A DNA stretch of 64,000 nucleotides from Peltaster fructicola (taxonomy: Eukaryota > Ascomycota > Dothideomycetes): assembly GCA_001592805.2 (NCBI GenBank), contig CP051142.1, forward strand, positions 496,001-560,000. The letters run 5' to 3'. The position numbers were made by a program, and so were the translations under genes. Shown here piece by piece: positions 20,721 to 32,552 of this stretch (its first letter is position 1; each line of letters begins with the position of its first letter). The notes under the pieces were generated by a model. That model made no database searches and had not been told where the DNA came from. It saw nothing but the letters and a program-made list of their open reading frames with translations.

Positions 20721-23700
20721 CTAGGTACATCTCTGAACGATTGGTAGCAGCTGTCTGTCTAAGCCTCTGAGCGCCTTCGACCTCATCTCCTCCTGCAACC
20801 ATGCGAGGAGCTTCCCATGGCGCGCCTGTCGCTGTTGTAACACATCGACGAACGCCTTGCACGCGAGCCTGCAGTGTAAGCCTTTGATTAGCGCAACTTT
20901 CTTCAATGCCCAGACGATTAGTGCCGCTGGTGCACAGTCTGAAACATGGCAGTCAAGGAAACTAACAAAAGTGACGCCATGAGGGAAGAGACTCACCACC
21001 GAGTTTGTGCGGTGCTCACGACACCACACAGGTCGTCTGACACACTTCGACTTCGACAGCGCTTCACCAGCTTGTGTGCCAACTTGATCGCATCGGTGAT
21101 CGCTCCTGCAGCTCGTCAGCACTTGTCGACCAGGAGTTGCATCTCTTACGGATCACAAGCTTCTCGGCCGGCTTAGACTTCGCCGGAAGGGAATGAACGT
21201 AGTGGTAGGTTTTCTGAGCAACGCCAGTGAAGATGCGAAACAGGTTTGCCAGCACAGTCTCGACTGCGTTGTGGGCCGTCGATATCAGCATCCCATGCAT
21301 CTGCATCTGCAGCGCATTCAGCGTCTTGCGATAGAAGCTTTGCCCAGGCATCTTGCTATGCTCGACTGTTACGCCATCCGCGGTATTGTTCTTCTTTGCG
21401 CGCTCATGATCCTTGCCGAGGTCGAGCGTGACAGTGTTGATGGTATGGCCACAGTATGCAAAATCAGCCACACTCGGCACTCTAGCTATTTGGACGCCAC
21501 CGATCGCAACGTCAAAGTTAGCTCGACTCTTCTCGACCTTGACCTGGACGCCATACTCTGCGATGCCGGCGTGCATCGTCTGCATGAATTGCTCGGCAGT
21601 CGTCCGGTCAGGTGTGATAAGTAGGAAGTCGTCTATCAGCCGCAACAGCTTGCTATCCGGTCTGTTAGTGAAGGCAAGTGCCTCATGTTCCATTTGCGAG
21701 TACAAGAGGTTGCATAGGAGCGAGGATACGATCGAGCCTTGAGCAATGCCTTTTCTCTGTCGATACATCCGATTGCCAATGCTGATGATGTTGCTCTCGA
21801 TGTGTTCCTGCAGAATATCAAGCATTGTGGCGCGCGATTGTGGTCCCTGGGCTCGGCCGTCCACGTAGATCGAGTTCACTCGGCCATCCTTGGACTCACA
21901 TGTGATGATGTCGTCAAGCGCTAGCTGTTTACCACGCTCACAGGCGCGGAGGAGGTACTTCCAGGAAGGCTTCGCGCCAAAGCCTGGTGTCTGTTTGTTA
22001 TGGCCACTAAGTAGCTTGACCCTGCTGAATCTCTTGATCGCATAGTCAGTGCGCTCGAGCACCCGGCTGACGAGCAACATTAGCTTGTCTTGAGGCAACG
22101 AATCGAAACAGCCCTGGACATCGATCTTGGCAAAGTATAGCGGAGCGTCTGCGAGACCTTGGCGTTGCAGTGATTTGCGAAATGCCTGGAGCTGCGGCAA
22201 CATATCATCGACCGAAAACATTGCATCGCCAGTGAGGTGCGGTCGGATCGAGCGCTCCCAGTTCATCGCTTGGAAGGCTGGCTGCAGCAGACTGTTGATG
22301 CTTCGTCCGTATGTTGTTCTACCTCGCTGCTGCTTGACCATTGCACGTCGTAGATTGATGATTGGTCGCATGCCTCGCTCCTTGGGAATCATACGAACGA
22401 AGTTGACGCCAATCGATCGACTCGTCTCTGCCTTCTGCACAGTCGATGAGCCGCATTCTTCCAGCATGTTGGCTTTCATGTCTCGAATCGCGGGCTCACA
22501 CATCGCCGCCCAGGTGTCATGGCGGAAGTAGAACAGACGATTGCGATGTACGCTCGATTCTGTGACATGAAAGTGACCCTTGATCAGCGGAACCAGGAAC
22601 GAGTCGAAAACAAAGTAGAGGAGTTCGGCCATGAGCTCTTTTCGCCTGTCGAAATCAGTCCTGCTTAGCCGAGCTCCTGGTTTGACTCGTTGTGGTGCCA
22701 ACCACTTGACCTCAGCGATGCGGATACCGTCGAGGAGGTCGTGAACCGAGACGTTCTCGTAGCGACGTAAGCGTACGAAGTGATTGATTTTTGCCTCTAT
22801 GCACCTTCGATTGTGCACGGAGCCGAAGCATTCAGCGCCAAAGACGTTTAAGACTGCCGCCTGGCAGAAAGCTACTACCATGTTGTCCGGAATGGCCAGA
22901 GCAATCGAGTCGTCCAATGCTGGTACTGTTCTCCTGGGGCAATAGTACTCGTACATGTAGCGAAAGGCAGCTCTCTTGTGGCGCATTCGTATCCTTCGCA
23001 CGAGTTGCAGCACTCCTCCCTTCAGTCGTCGAGGGACTAAAGTCTTCAGTCGAGCATCATCTAAAACCTTGTCGCCTAGCTTGGCCTGCATTCTGTCCAG
23101 AGCTGCCACGATCTCGATATCACGATCATCGCTTGTCCGGAGTGATTGCATAGTCGCAGTATGTGCATCTGGCGCCGAAAAGACATTCTGTAGGTCGAAT
23201 TGATGCGGAAATATGTACTTGGCCAGGTGCACATTCTCGGATTCATCCTCTTGGTTGATCAGCCGACTCAACACATGTTTGCGGCCCAGAGTCAAGCGTA
23301 TCCTACCATCAGGGGACCTGTCTGGTCTCCCGTACAGCATACGATGCCGGGTGATACGGATATCAGACAGCCTGCAGTATGGTGTTGCTTCTGGTAGGGT
23401 TGCCTTGGCGTTGTGTGCCGCAGCTCGTATGCTATGCATCTGCTTGACTTGACGACAAACTTGCTTGAGCTCTGTCAGAGGCTTTCCTGAGAGCTGAATC
23501 ATGTTGCTAGTGTCGTCGAATGGCTGGAAGATACCGCACTCGAGAAACATGTCGCAGAGTATGCGTTCGCTGTCGTTGCCAAGTAGTTGCGAAAGAATCG
23601 TCCATGGATGTTGCTTCAACGACATTATCCGTCTTGCCTGGGCATCGAGACCATTGTCGAAGGTGCGTGGCTGTGCACCGTGACATAGAAGGTGTACTGC

Positions 23701-24196
23701 ACGACTGTCGTTCGTGTTCGTTCGCATGAGCTTCCAGATGCAGAAGTCAACGATCTGTGAATTGTCAATCATTTGGTTTAATGCTTGGTGTGATATATAC
23801 CTCTGCTTGCTGCAATGGCTTTTGTGAAGCTCTCGGCGCAGTACTCACTCCGGATTGCTGCTGGGTGAAGACTGTAATGTCCCGGTCGATGATCTCAAGC
23901 TCGTCCAGCGGCACATACTTGTGCGAGCCTACGATAATGTTGTCTAGCAGGTGGACTTCTCTTGCGAGACTGGAGTCCTGCTCGACAATGCCCTCAACTC
24001 CATACTTCAGCAGTCTTCTTCTACGTCGTCTCGCAGAATCTGGTAGTCTGCAAAGCAGGTATTGTCTCAGTGTGCACACATTGGTGTAATATTGACGGAG
24101 CAAGGTTGTTGTCTGCTTATTATTGGTGCAAGCCTTGTCGATTCGAGGTCGTTTGATGGCTGCTGTATTGACAGCGTGACTTCGCTTGCGCTTCAT
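20721..24196 (-). CDS. TERT: Telomerase reverse transcriptase
   Basis: Catalytic subunit of telomerase, adding telomeric repeats from an RNA template. Exons: 24196-23801, 23754-21150, 21105-20997 and 20868-20721, giving 1085 residues. The first intron (46 bases) joins KPLQQAE to IVDFCIWKLM, and HLLCHG follows. The RNA-binding part includes a T-motif-like block (FYFRHDTWAAMCEPAI). RT motifs are in order: motif 1 FVRMIPKERGMRPIINLRR, motif A YFAKIDVQGCFDSLPQ (first catalytic Asp), motif B RKGIAQGSIVSSLLCNLLY, motif C LLRLIDDFLLITP (catalytic Asp pair) and motif D/E region NFDVAIGGVQIARV. The last introns are 44 and 128 bases. Splicing the 128-base one creates STAQTRWLACKAFVDVLQQR, matching the conserved C-terminal extension, followed by KLLAWLQEEM. 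All catalytic residues are present. It is a host gene and not a retroelement, as shown by the T motif, N-terminal domain and introns. Confidence 0.95.
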
Positions 24197-24408
24197 TTTG
24201 AGTCATCGTGTGCGTCGCCGGTCTGCGTTGAGGTTGCGAAGCATTCGCAAGTTTGATGAGGTCAGGGAGCACGACGCGTGAGTTACGCGCTCATCAGGCG
24301 ATTAGTCAGCCACTAAACCATGACTTAACAGCACACTACTAGATGTGAACACAAATCTATATCGTATCTACGAACTACAGAACTACGCAAGTATACACAA
24401 CCGCCGGC

Positions 24409-26041
24409 TTATGACCTGCTTTGTTGTACTCTCCGTTGTGGCCCATATCTATCCGTAAACGCGAGGATCTTTGCGCTGAAGAAGAAGAACACCAGAGCAA
24501 GAAGGAGCAACGCCCACTCTATGCCAGCCATCGTACCAAAGACCTGCAAATCGTTAGTATCGGCGGTCCTGGGAATCACGGAGATCAACTTACAGATGCA
24601 AAGCCGTTTCTCGCAGTCCAGTTATTCGAGTAGAACGAGCACACCAGCGCAATGATGTTTCGTACAACGAAGACTGTAACGAGAGCCTCTCCAGCAAAGG
24701 TCTGGTAGCTGTCAACAGCGTAGGTCACAGCAATGTTGCTAACGGCAGTGAAACCGAAGGCGTGCATGCCGTATCCGAATGCAGCACCAACCCAGGACTT
24801 CTGATTCGCCATAACCTCTCCAAAGATGATCAAGCCAAGAGGTGCCAGAACAAAAGGAATGACCAGTGCGATCAGTCGTTGCTCAGGCTTCGGCTTCAGA
24901 GTCTGATCGTGACGACGAGCTCGGTTCGAAAAGAAGTCAATCAATCTGCCGCCGAAGTAGAACGATATGAGGATACCAACCAGGCCGGAAAGTGAGAAGA
25001 GCCCGACTGGGCCAAGGGTGAAGTTGTATGGTGGCCTGATCAGCACTTGAGCGACAGTAACCTGCATGGTGATAATCCAGCCAACGAAGACACCAACGAG
25101 ACAGCCGACGTAGAAGACTGGAGGATATGCTGCCATGACGATAATGTCGACAAATGTTGTGAAGAAGCGTCGCACTGGTCTATCGTTGTTGTAGCCAATG
25201 GTCAAGCTGAGCCATCCGACATATGAGCGAGATCCAGATAGCTCATCTGCGGTATACTGTCTTCGTGGCCTGTAGTACTGGGTTTCTCGAATCAAGAAGA
25301 TGGCTAGGACAAACACAAAGCCCGAGGCGCAGGCGAGGAAGCCACAGGACCAGCGCCATCCGTGGAGCTGGACAATATAAGCATTGATGGTAGGTCCAAT
25401 GAAGACACCGCCAGCCAGAGCAAGATGGAAGAACATCATCATGTGTCCTCTCTCCTCCAGGAAGAACATCTCTGCCACAGCGCTTGGCACTGTTGCGTCC
25501 GCTGCTGCCGCACCAATACCGGAAAACATTCGGCCAGCCAGTAAACTGCCGTACGATGCTGCAGTTGCACTCCATGCGTTCGCGCCGACGACCAGTGCCA
25601 ATGCGAGCAGATAGACTGGACGCTTACCAATAACCCGCATAAGAGGAACCCAGAGAATGTTGCCGAGACCGAACATGAGCACATTGAAGCCTACCAGGAA
25701 GGTTGCCTGCGTCGCAGTGATGCCGAAGGCCTGCGTCAGTGGGACAATTGCGACTGTGAAGTTCGATCCATTGATATTGGCGATGAATGAGAATAAGCAA
25801 ATGGTTCCGTATGTGGTCGCCTTCGCAAACCATGGCCAGTTGAGAGGATCATTAGGGTCGTTCGATGGAATCGGATCTTGTTTGCAATCAGCCGCAGTTG
25901 CTGTCATTTGCTGTCAGTCTTACATCGAAGTGGCACAGCATCATCAAGCTTGTGATTCTCGTCTGGAGTAAGGATCTCTTCTCCAGCAATCTTCTCCTCA
26001 TCCAAAGTCGTCGCCATTATCGGCGTGCCGTTCTCCTTCAT
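24409..26041 (-). CDS. MFS multidrug/small-molecule transporter (DHA1-like)
   Basis: Proton-driven plasma-membrane exporter or importer. Exons 26041-25924, 25876-24594 and 24543-24409, with introns of 47 and 50 bases (the second has a perfect ACTAAC branch), give 511 residues. Splicing makes the family's entry motif LRYPIPSNDPNDPLNWPW. A C-terminal extension then carries the last membrane segment (EWALLLLALVFFFFSAKILA), which the unspliced frame would lose. Twelve hydrophobic segments can be traced. The loop 2-3 signature reads PLMRVIGKRPVYLL, a variant of the MFS G-x-x-x-D-R-x-G-R-R motif. GRMFSGIGAAAADATVPS fits the drug-exporter type. The start could also be the second ATG at 26017 (MATTLDEEK). 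Next to the FAD monooxygenase on the same strand, it may move that enzyme's substrate or product; this is inference. Confidence 0.9.
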
Positions 26042-26534
26042 TGAATGAGAGAACGTGCAGTATGCGACAGGAGAGCGAGAGACACGAAGTCGAGATAAGG
26101 TCGCACAATTGCCGGCGCAAGGTTCACAAAAACACAAACGAGATGGGAGAAATGTCTCCTGCCGTGTCTGGACATTCAGGGCAAACGAAGGCGTAGAAAT
26201 GATCGGCACTGCAAGCTACTCTGATTGGCCTCAAGTCGCAATCTGGACGCGGCGCAATGGCAACGTGCTAGCTTCGTGATATGATCGCGTCTAAAGTATG
26301 CATGAAAAGCTTGTTCATAACAGATGAGCTGCAGAAGACCGGTCTTCGAGAAGGCGCACAGCAACACAGATCTCGCCTGGGCTCGCGCATGTGCGACAGC
26401 GTTGACATTCGCTAGGGGAGCACACAGCCGTGATTGTCCTCGTCGCCACATGTGTCCAACATGGCTACGCATCGCCTCGAAGGAGGTTCTTGCATAAGGG
26501 GTTGCATCGGTGCATGCGGGCGTGGCTCCCCTGA
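26042..26534. promoter_or_regulatory. Promoter region of MFS transporter and 3' flank of FAD monooxygenase
   Basis: 493 bases between two co-oriented genes. No specific operator-like site was recognised. Confidence 0.45.
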
Positions 26535-27913
26535 TCAAGCTGATTGCAGGGATGACATCTTTAATGCTGCTTCAGTCTCACGTCTTGCACAATATCCGTA
26601 CAGCCAGGGCTGCACGACCGGACATTGCCACCGACTGGGAAATTTGCAGTCGATCTCCTGGCCGAGCTTTGATAACATCAAACGGTCCCTGTCTTGCTGC
26701 GCCAGGCCATCCAACATATGGAAATCGGCCTTTTGTGCGAAAGCCTCACGCACTATAGCCTCACCACGTGTCTTGCGCAGATCTTCGTACAGCCGGAGAG
26801 CTTCGGAGAGCTGATCCTTGCGCTGCACAGCTGCCAGGACCATCCCAAGCACGGCTCCATCTTCCATCGAGCTGTTCGCACCCTGCGTTCATCAGTCAGC
26901 TCAACGCCCAGTCATCTGCATGTGCTTACCTGTGCCAGGTATGGCAGCATGGGATGACATGCGTCACCCACAAACACGAAATTTGACTTGTGGTTCACCC
27001 AGCTCTCGAGTTCGGGACGATGCATGAGTTTCCACTTGTCAACGCTTGTGACATGGTCGAGAAAGCGATTCAGCACGGGATCCCAGCCTTGAAAGTCGCC
27101 CTGAGCTCGTCCAGTGAGCTAGGCTGTCGAGCGACGCCAGGTGGCAAGTCGTCTGGCACGAGTAGGACGAGGTTGAACATCTGTCCACCACGAACGGAAT
27201 AGCCGACTGCATGGGCGCCTGGCCCTATCCAGAAGTTGCATGAGGGTTGTGCTATCCACTTACGCAACTCCTCGTCCTGAACGTCTTCAAGCTTGAGGAC
27301 GATACGGTAAGCTAGGTCTCCTGTCGGCAAGGGCTCATCGGACTTTCCTTGTGTGGCCAGAAACTGCTCTCTGCACTTCGACCAGAGTCCGTCCGCCGCA
27401 ACTATCAAGTCCCCGGTGAGTACATCGCCGTTCTCCAAGGTGACAGACGGCTTGTCGAAGTCTACAGCATGCAGTCTAGCACCAAGGCGCACCTTCACGC
27501 CTAGCTCTCGTGCTCTCTCAACGAGTGCCAGCTGCAGGTCAACTCGATGAATGTCCCAGAATGGTGCTTCATACTTGCGCCACATGTCAAGGTTGAAATC
27601 GGCTGTCCTCGAGAGCTCTTTACCATCTGAGTATCGTCTGACAGCAAGAAAGGTAGGCTCTGCTGCTTTCGGCCGCAACCTCTCAAGAACACCCCATTCC
27701 TTGAATAGCTTGCTACCGTTGGGCGTGATTTGTAGTCCTGCGCCGACCTTGTTGTGTTAGCATGGCCAGCGCTCTGTCTAGTTGCCCTACCTCAGCCAGC
27801 TCTTTCGCAGCCTCAAGGATCAATACGTCATGTCCACCTTGAGCACATGCAATGGCTGTCGATAGACCACTGAGACCGGCTCCAACAATGATGATCTTCA
27901 ACCTGAACGTCAT
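26535..27913 (-). CDS. FAD-dependent aromatic-ring monooxygenase (salicylate-hydroxylase-like), one apparent frame break
   Basis: Class A flavin monooxygenase. Exons 27913-27791, 27747-26930 and 26882-26535, introns of 43 and 47 bases; about 429 residues if the frame break is discounted. The FAD motif is KIIIVGAGLSGLSTAIACAQ, then AEVGAGLQITPNGS across intron 1. The second FAD site is FVFVGDACHPMLPYLAQGAN across intron 2, a strong salicylate-1-monooxygenase signature. Middle motif: LIVAADGLWSKCREQ. Near 27091-27096 the reading frame shifts by one: the left part reads DELRATF, the right part FQGWDPVLNRFLDHV. One more T in the TTT run would make a single frame. No GT-AG intron can explain it. 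This is either a sequencing error or a recent inactivation; the rest is intact and well conserved. Confidence 0.8.
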
Positions 27914-28436
27914 TGCCAGATGCTGTTCGTGCTGGATTTGCCTTGATGACTGCTATGACAAGCGAGCCGATACGGATGTATGTTTCATTCAGCAGGTGGA
28001 AAGTGCAGTATCACTGTGGAACAGTTCATATATTGAGCGACGTCTTTTGACTTGAGCCGAAAACTTGACCCGGCACTCCAAACTTTGCCGGTTTGAGCAG
28101 CCGTGCATCACAAGTAGAATGTGTGTCGGTCGAGCTGCAGCCTGAACAGGCAATGTGAGAGGGTCAAAACAGTAGCTATTGGACCTTGCACAAGCACGCA
28201 TAAACCTGAGCCACTCATCTAGGCTTGCTCAAGCACTTGACAGTCACAACTCAACTCTTAAAGTTTCAGACTGAGAGATCCGTTAGTGACTGTCGTGGAG
28301 CATCACGAAGCTCTATGGACATCCTCCCTGAGCGTTCTCCTGGTCTTTATGGCATCTTCACTGGGATGATCGGACAAGTGTCGTGGCCGCCATGATACGC
28401 GAAGCATGCTACTGGCAATGGCCTCTCTGAACCTCT
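27914..28436. promoter_or_regulatory. Divergent promoter region between FAD monooxygenase and DUF4246 gene
   Basis: 523 bases from which the two genes diverge, so shared control is possible. No repeat or tRNA was seen. Confidence 0.5.
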
Positions 28437-30716
28437 ATGAAACGCAGCCCGACTGGCTCGCTCACGACCACCGCTCTCACAGCTATGGACAATTCAGGGC
28501 GAGGCAAGCTTCTTCAAGTGCCTGGCTTCAATGACATACCACTCACACACGAGCTGCCAACTGCAGCCCGCTTCGCTCACGGCATCAACGATTATGCTCA
28601 AGAGATAGCAATCACTGCACGAGAGCTCGCCATGACAGCTGTCATCAACGCAATCACAGACCTACCTGAATGGGTTGATCACATACTGGACAATGATGAA
28701 GCACCGATTGCTGCGTGGAATGCGCAAGCATTCGAGCAGCATAAAGAGCTCATGAGTGACCAAGCTTGGAATTGGTGCTTAGCGGAGGTCAAAGACAAGG
28801 CAGTCGAGCACAGTGAGAAACAATTCGTTCGAGTGCTTGACACTGGTTCCTGTGTGTGCAAGACTGACGTACTTGTCAACGAAACTGTCAGTATGGCACT
28901 GACAGAAGGTCTACGGCCCTTGTGGACTCCACCATGTCCTGTTCAGAGACAGATCATTGTCGATCCTCAGCTTTATCCATTGATATATGGAACAAGTAGG
29001 GTTCTTGACCACGACACAATTCAGCTTCCAAGGAACGCACTGGCAATGGACGACATATTGCTATCGACCAGCCAGACAATGCAAGCGGAAGATCATTCTC
29101 CCTTCGAGCTCCTCGACGAAGACACCATCACCGAATTGATAGAGGCGAGAGCCGACGAAAGACGAAAAGGCCTCTCTACGTACACTCGGCTGTACGATTT
29201 GGAGCCTGATCAATATCTTTGGTCGTCTAAGTATCAGTGTTTGCCATGCGATGCTACATTCACTGGGAACGACACAAAGGTGAAGGTTACATCGTATGTC
29301 AACAACCTACATCCCAGTAAGCGAGGGGTGTACAAAGCACTTGAAGAACTTATATCGTCGAGTGTCAAGCTCTGGAATGAATGCCTGATCCATGGAAATG
29401 CAGAAGCACATGATGGGAGTCAAACCGGTCGCTATCCTCTTCGTATTGTCACTTTCGGTGTCCAGTGGATAGACCGGCTTCCGACATGGGCCAGAGCCTA
29501 TATGAAAAGTCACAAGGACATGCTCTCGCGATACCTCGACATCAAGAGTAGAGTCGTACAGCGAGAAATCGCCGAAGGTCCATATTCCTCAGCCCTAACT
29601 AACGACGATTGGAGAATGGGCGAATACGCATACATGGAAGGTGTGCCACCTGCTCCTGACCCAAGTGAAGAGACCTGGAACCTGGTTGAAGGATATCTAG
29701 GGCGATCCATTGACCCAGCCGCTACTCCAGAGGAGCTGCTCGAGCGCTGGCTCGAGGCTGAAGCCGACCGCCGTAGGCACTGGATCCATCCTGAAACGGC
29801 TACCACTTTCTCTTATGAGGAATGGAAGACCAGCTGTAATGTGGACAAAGCTATCGTCAACATGATCGCTCAGAAGCTGAGATATCCACCTGTAAGCTGG
29901 ATACGTGGCAAGCCGACTCACAGCAGATATGAGCTTCACTTGGAAGATGCTTTCAGAGCACAAGGAATCCAGATCATCGTCAAGGCTGAGTCGATCGCTT
30001 TACAGCCCGGTGCTGAGTACACAGGCGCTTGGCAGTTGGAGGGACGTCGCAATGAGCACATCGTCGGTGTGGCCTGTCTCATGTACGATGTCGTCAATGC
30101 CAATTCCGTCATCTCGTTCGAGCAAGAGACAGCATTGAACCACGAGAAGTACAGATTTCGGGGCTCTACGCAGTACCGCTGCACGCAGGATGATCCTGCT
30201 GCATATCATTATGACACGCTGGGTGCGTACAGAGAGCTAGATGCGCTTGCTCAGGTGCTTGGCTTGGACAGTGCAAGCACACTGGACTGCTTTGAGCGCG
30301 ACGAGAATGATAGCATGCCCGTGCAGCGGATAGGCACCATCAAGATGCCTCAAGGTCGTCTGATAGCCTTCCCAAACGTTCTGGAATACAAGATACAAGC
30401 TTCACTGATCGAGAGCAGCAGCACTGGGCACGCTCGGTATGTGCTTCTATACCTGGTCGACCCCAACTACAGGATATGCTCGACCAGCAACGTGCCGCCT
30501 CAGCAATGTGAATGGTGGGCTCAGAGCATCGCTGCCTTGCTTCTCAAGAGACTTCCTCAAGAGCTGGTCGATCGAGTGCTGTCATACTACGACTATCCTG
30601 TGTCAGCAGACCAAGCTCAGCAGCATAGGAGAGGGATGCAGAAAGAGGCCATGTGGCTCGAATTTGCAAGACACGCAGCAATGAAGTCTTTCAGTTTCGA
30701 TACATCGTCCACATGA
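28437..30716 (+). CDS. DUF4246 family protein
   Basis: Single exon, 759 residues. The family is fungal and of unproven function. I recognise its hallmarks: an opening like LLQVPGFNDIPLTHELPT, a central RVLDTGSCVCKTDVLV and LYPLIYGTSRVL, the block WSSKYQCLPCDATF followed by TSYVNNLHPSKRGVYKALEE, and a C-terminal GAWQLEGRRNEHIVGVACL. The last block in other members reads like a His-containing core of an iron/2-oxoglutarate oxygenase fold, but I cannot confirm an enzymatic site. There is no signal peptide or membrane segment, so it is likely cytosolic. The in-frame ATG at 28485 (MDNSGRGKLLQVPG) is an alternative start and lies closer to the conserved region. Neighbours suggest a metabolic role. 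Confidence 0.82.
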   Translation: MKRSPTGSLTTTALTAMDNSGRGKLLQVPGFNDIPLTHELPTAARFAHGINDYAQEIAITARELAMTAVINAITDLPEWVDHILDNDEAPIAAWNAQAFEQHKELMSDQAWNWCLAEVKDKAVEHSEKQFVRVLDTGSCVCKTDVLVNETVSMALTEGLRPLWTPPCPVQRQIIVDPQLYPLIYGTSRVLDHDTIQLPRNALAMDDILLSTSQTMQAEDHSPFELLDEDTITELIEARADERRKGLSTYTRLYDLEPDQYLWSSKYQCLPCDATFTGNDTKVKVTSYVNNLHPSKRGVYKALEELISSSVKLWNECLIHGNAEAHDGSQTGRYPLRIVTFGVQWIDRLPTWARAYMKSHKDMLSRYLDIKSRVVQREIAEGPYSSALTNDDWRMGEYAYMEGVPPAPDPSEETWNLVEGYLGRSIDPAATPEELLERWLEAEADRRRHWIHPETATTFSYEEWKTSCNVDKAIVNMIAQKLRYPPVSWIRGKPTHSRYELHLEDAFRAQGIQIIVKAESIALQPGAEYTGAWQLEGRRNEHIVGVACLMYDVVNANSVISFEQETALNHEKYRFRGSTQYRCTQDDPAAYHYDTLGAYRELDALAQVLGLDSASTLDCFERDENDSMPVQRIGTIKMPQGRLIAFPNVLEYKIQASLIESSSTGHARYVLLYLVDPNYRICSTSNVPPQQCEWWAQSIAALLLKRLPQELVDRVLSYYDYPVSADQAQQHRRGMQKEAMWLEFARHAAMKSFSFDTSST

Positions 30717-31190
30717 GCTGGCGAAGGCTGGTCGTGCTTCCTCGCTTGTCGAGATCTGTATTGACTGGATTGTCGTCTGCTGAGCATGCAGCCCTTGGGT
30801 GCGCATCGATTGAGTTGACATTGATTTGGTGCCTATTCATCGAGCCAATGTGCTCTGAGGCGCCAGCATCTGTAGATCCTGATGCTGCTTGAAGATGGTG
30901 CACAAATCCGCTGATTCCGAGGCAGGTAAGGATGCGATATTGTGCACAATGTGAAGTTATGCAAGAGCACTGAGCACATGCCTCTGAGTTCTCAGCAGTG
31001 CAGTTGATTCCTCATGCAAGCCGAGTCCATGTCCCGTAGCGGAGTGACCAACTCAGACATCGCAAGGTGACGTGTCACTAGTCTCGATTGATGAGCATGC
31101 GTGTTCGCGAGCTCCGACCTGCATCATGCGGAGTTGGACTATTCAGTCGGCTGGTACATATAGGCAAGCCATGCTGTACCGCACAAGCCA
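30717..31190. other. Intergenic region, no feature seen
   Basis: This contains the DUF4246 3' flank and the DUF3500 promoter. No tRNA, repeat or coding signal was seen. Confidence 0.45.
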
Positions 31191-32542
31191 TTGACAGATA
31201 TGGCCAACACTCTAGCTGATCATGCGAAGATCAGGGAGGTCTCAGGTAATTTCAGGGACTATCTCATACCTCTCGATCATCCTCGGCTACACCCGAGCGA
31301 CAGGGATGCCCGTACGCACGCCCAAAGTGTCTTGGGCAATGAGAGCATCTTTCTCGTACCAGTCGCTAGAGGCTGGGTTGAGAACTACAACCAGCCCTTG
31401 AAAGGCTTCACCTCGGATGGCAAAGTCGTTGAGGACATATGGCATCTAGATGAGCATGCCTCTGGGCCGACAGCCGCGATGGCAGAGGCTGCACAGCGAC
31501 TGCTGAGACAGGCCTCTGCTGCAGAGAGTAGGAAGTTTCGATATGCTGCCAATGCCAAAGAATGGCGATCATGGTCGAATCCTGAGGTGAGCTCTTCCAA
31601 ATGATGACAACTCAACTGATCGTGTAGGTCATCGTCGTAGACACCGGTCTGAGAGTTGAGGAGATGAGCACAGAGCTGCGTGGTGCGGTACACGATCTGC
31701 TAGAGGTCAGCCTGTCGTCAGAGGGCTACCAGAAGGTCCGCACGGCTATGCTCATGAATGAGTTCCTTGGACAACTGACGACACTCACAAACGTGATGAA
31801 CGCTGACAGCTATCACTTCTGTCTGTTTGGAGAGCCCATTGAGGATCAGCCATGGGGTTTCAACCTCTTCGGTCACCATCTGTGTCTGAACGTCTTCACA
31901 CTCGCAGGAGAAGTCATCATTGGTCCATTCTTCGTCGGCGCAGAGCCCAACATCATCGACGAAGGCGCCAACAAGGGTCTGAAACTTCTCGATAAGGAGG
32001 AAGCTGCTGGACTGGCCTTCATGAAGTCGCTGTCCGCAGAGCAACAGCAGAAGGCCACGGTACAGGGCGATATTAATGACATTGATGGATCGACCATGCC
32101 ATGTGGGAAGTGGAATCCGGCAGACCTACGAGGACTAGGCGGCGCACACCAGGACAACAGGATTGTGCCGTACGAAGGCATATGTGCGAAGGACATGACT
32201 ACAGAACAGCGCAAGGATCTTCTTTCGATCGTGGCCATCTTCAACGAGGTATTGCCTGAACAACCGCACAAGCTCTTCCTTCAACGAGTCGAGAGATACC
32301 TTGACAGTACATACTTCGCATGGATTGGTCCAGTCGACGACAACACGCCATTCTACTTCCGTGTACACAGTCCAATCGTGATGGATGAATTCGACCATCA
32401 CAACGGAGTGTGGCTGGCCAATGCACTGCCGAAAAAGTATCACATCCACACAATTCAACGACTGCCGAACAGAGGCGACTATGGGACAGCATTGTACGAT
32501 GAGTGGCGAGCTCGGACTGGCGACAAGAACGAGAGGCAATGA
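31191..32542 (+). CDS. DUF3500 family protein
   Basis: Exons 31191-31586 and 31628-32542 around a 41-base intron; 436 residues. The junction joins WRSWSNPE to VIVVDTGLRVEEMSTELRGA in phase 0. Family features visible: EGYQKVRTAMLMNEFLG, then DSYHFCLFGEPIEDQPWGF followed by GHHLCLNVF, then FFVGAEPN, and the C-terminal MDEFDHHNGVWLANA with HIHTIQRLPNRGDYG. The many His residues in conserved places (HFCLFG, GHHLCLN, EFDHHNGV, HIHTI) look like a metal site, which is inference. No signal peptide is seen. Its function is unproven in fungi. Its stop codon lies only 10 bases from that of the convergent molybdenum cofactor sulfurase. Confidence 0.87.
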
Positions 32543-32552
32543 TCATGACCAT

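Noticed and set aside
20721-24196. Reverse-transcriptase motifs might mean a retroelement
   Set aside because: The T motif, N-terminal telomerase region, CTE and spliced introns identify host telomerase. No integrase, endonuclease, capsid-like frame or terminal repeats are seen.
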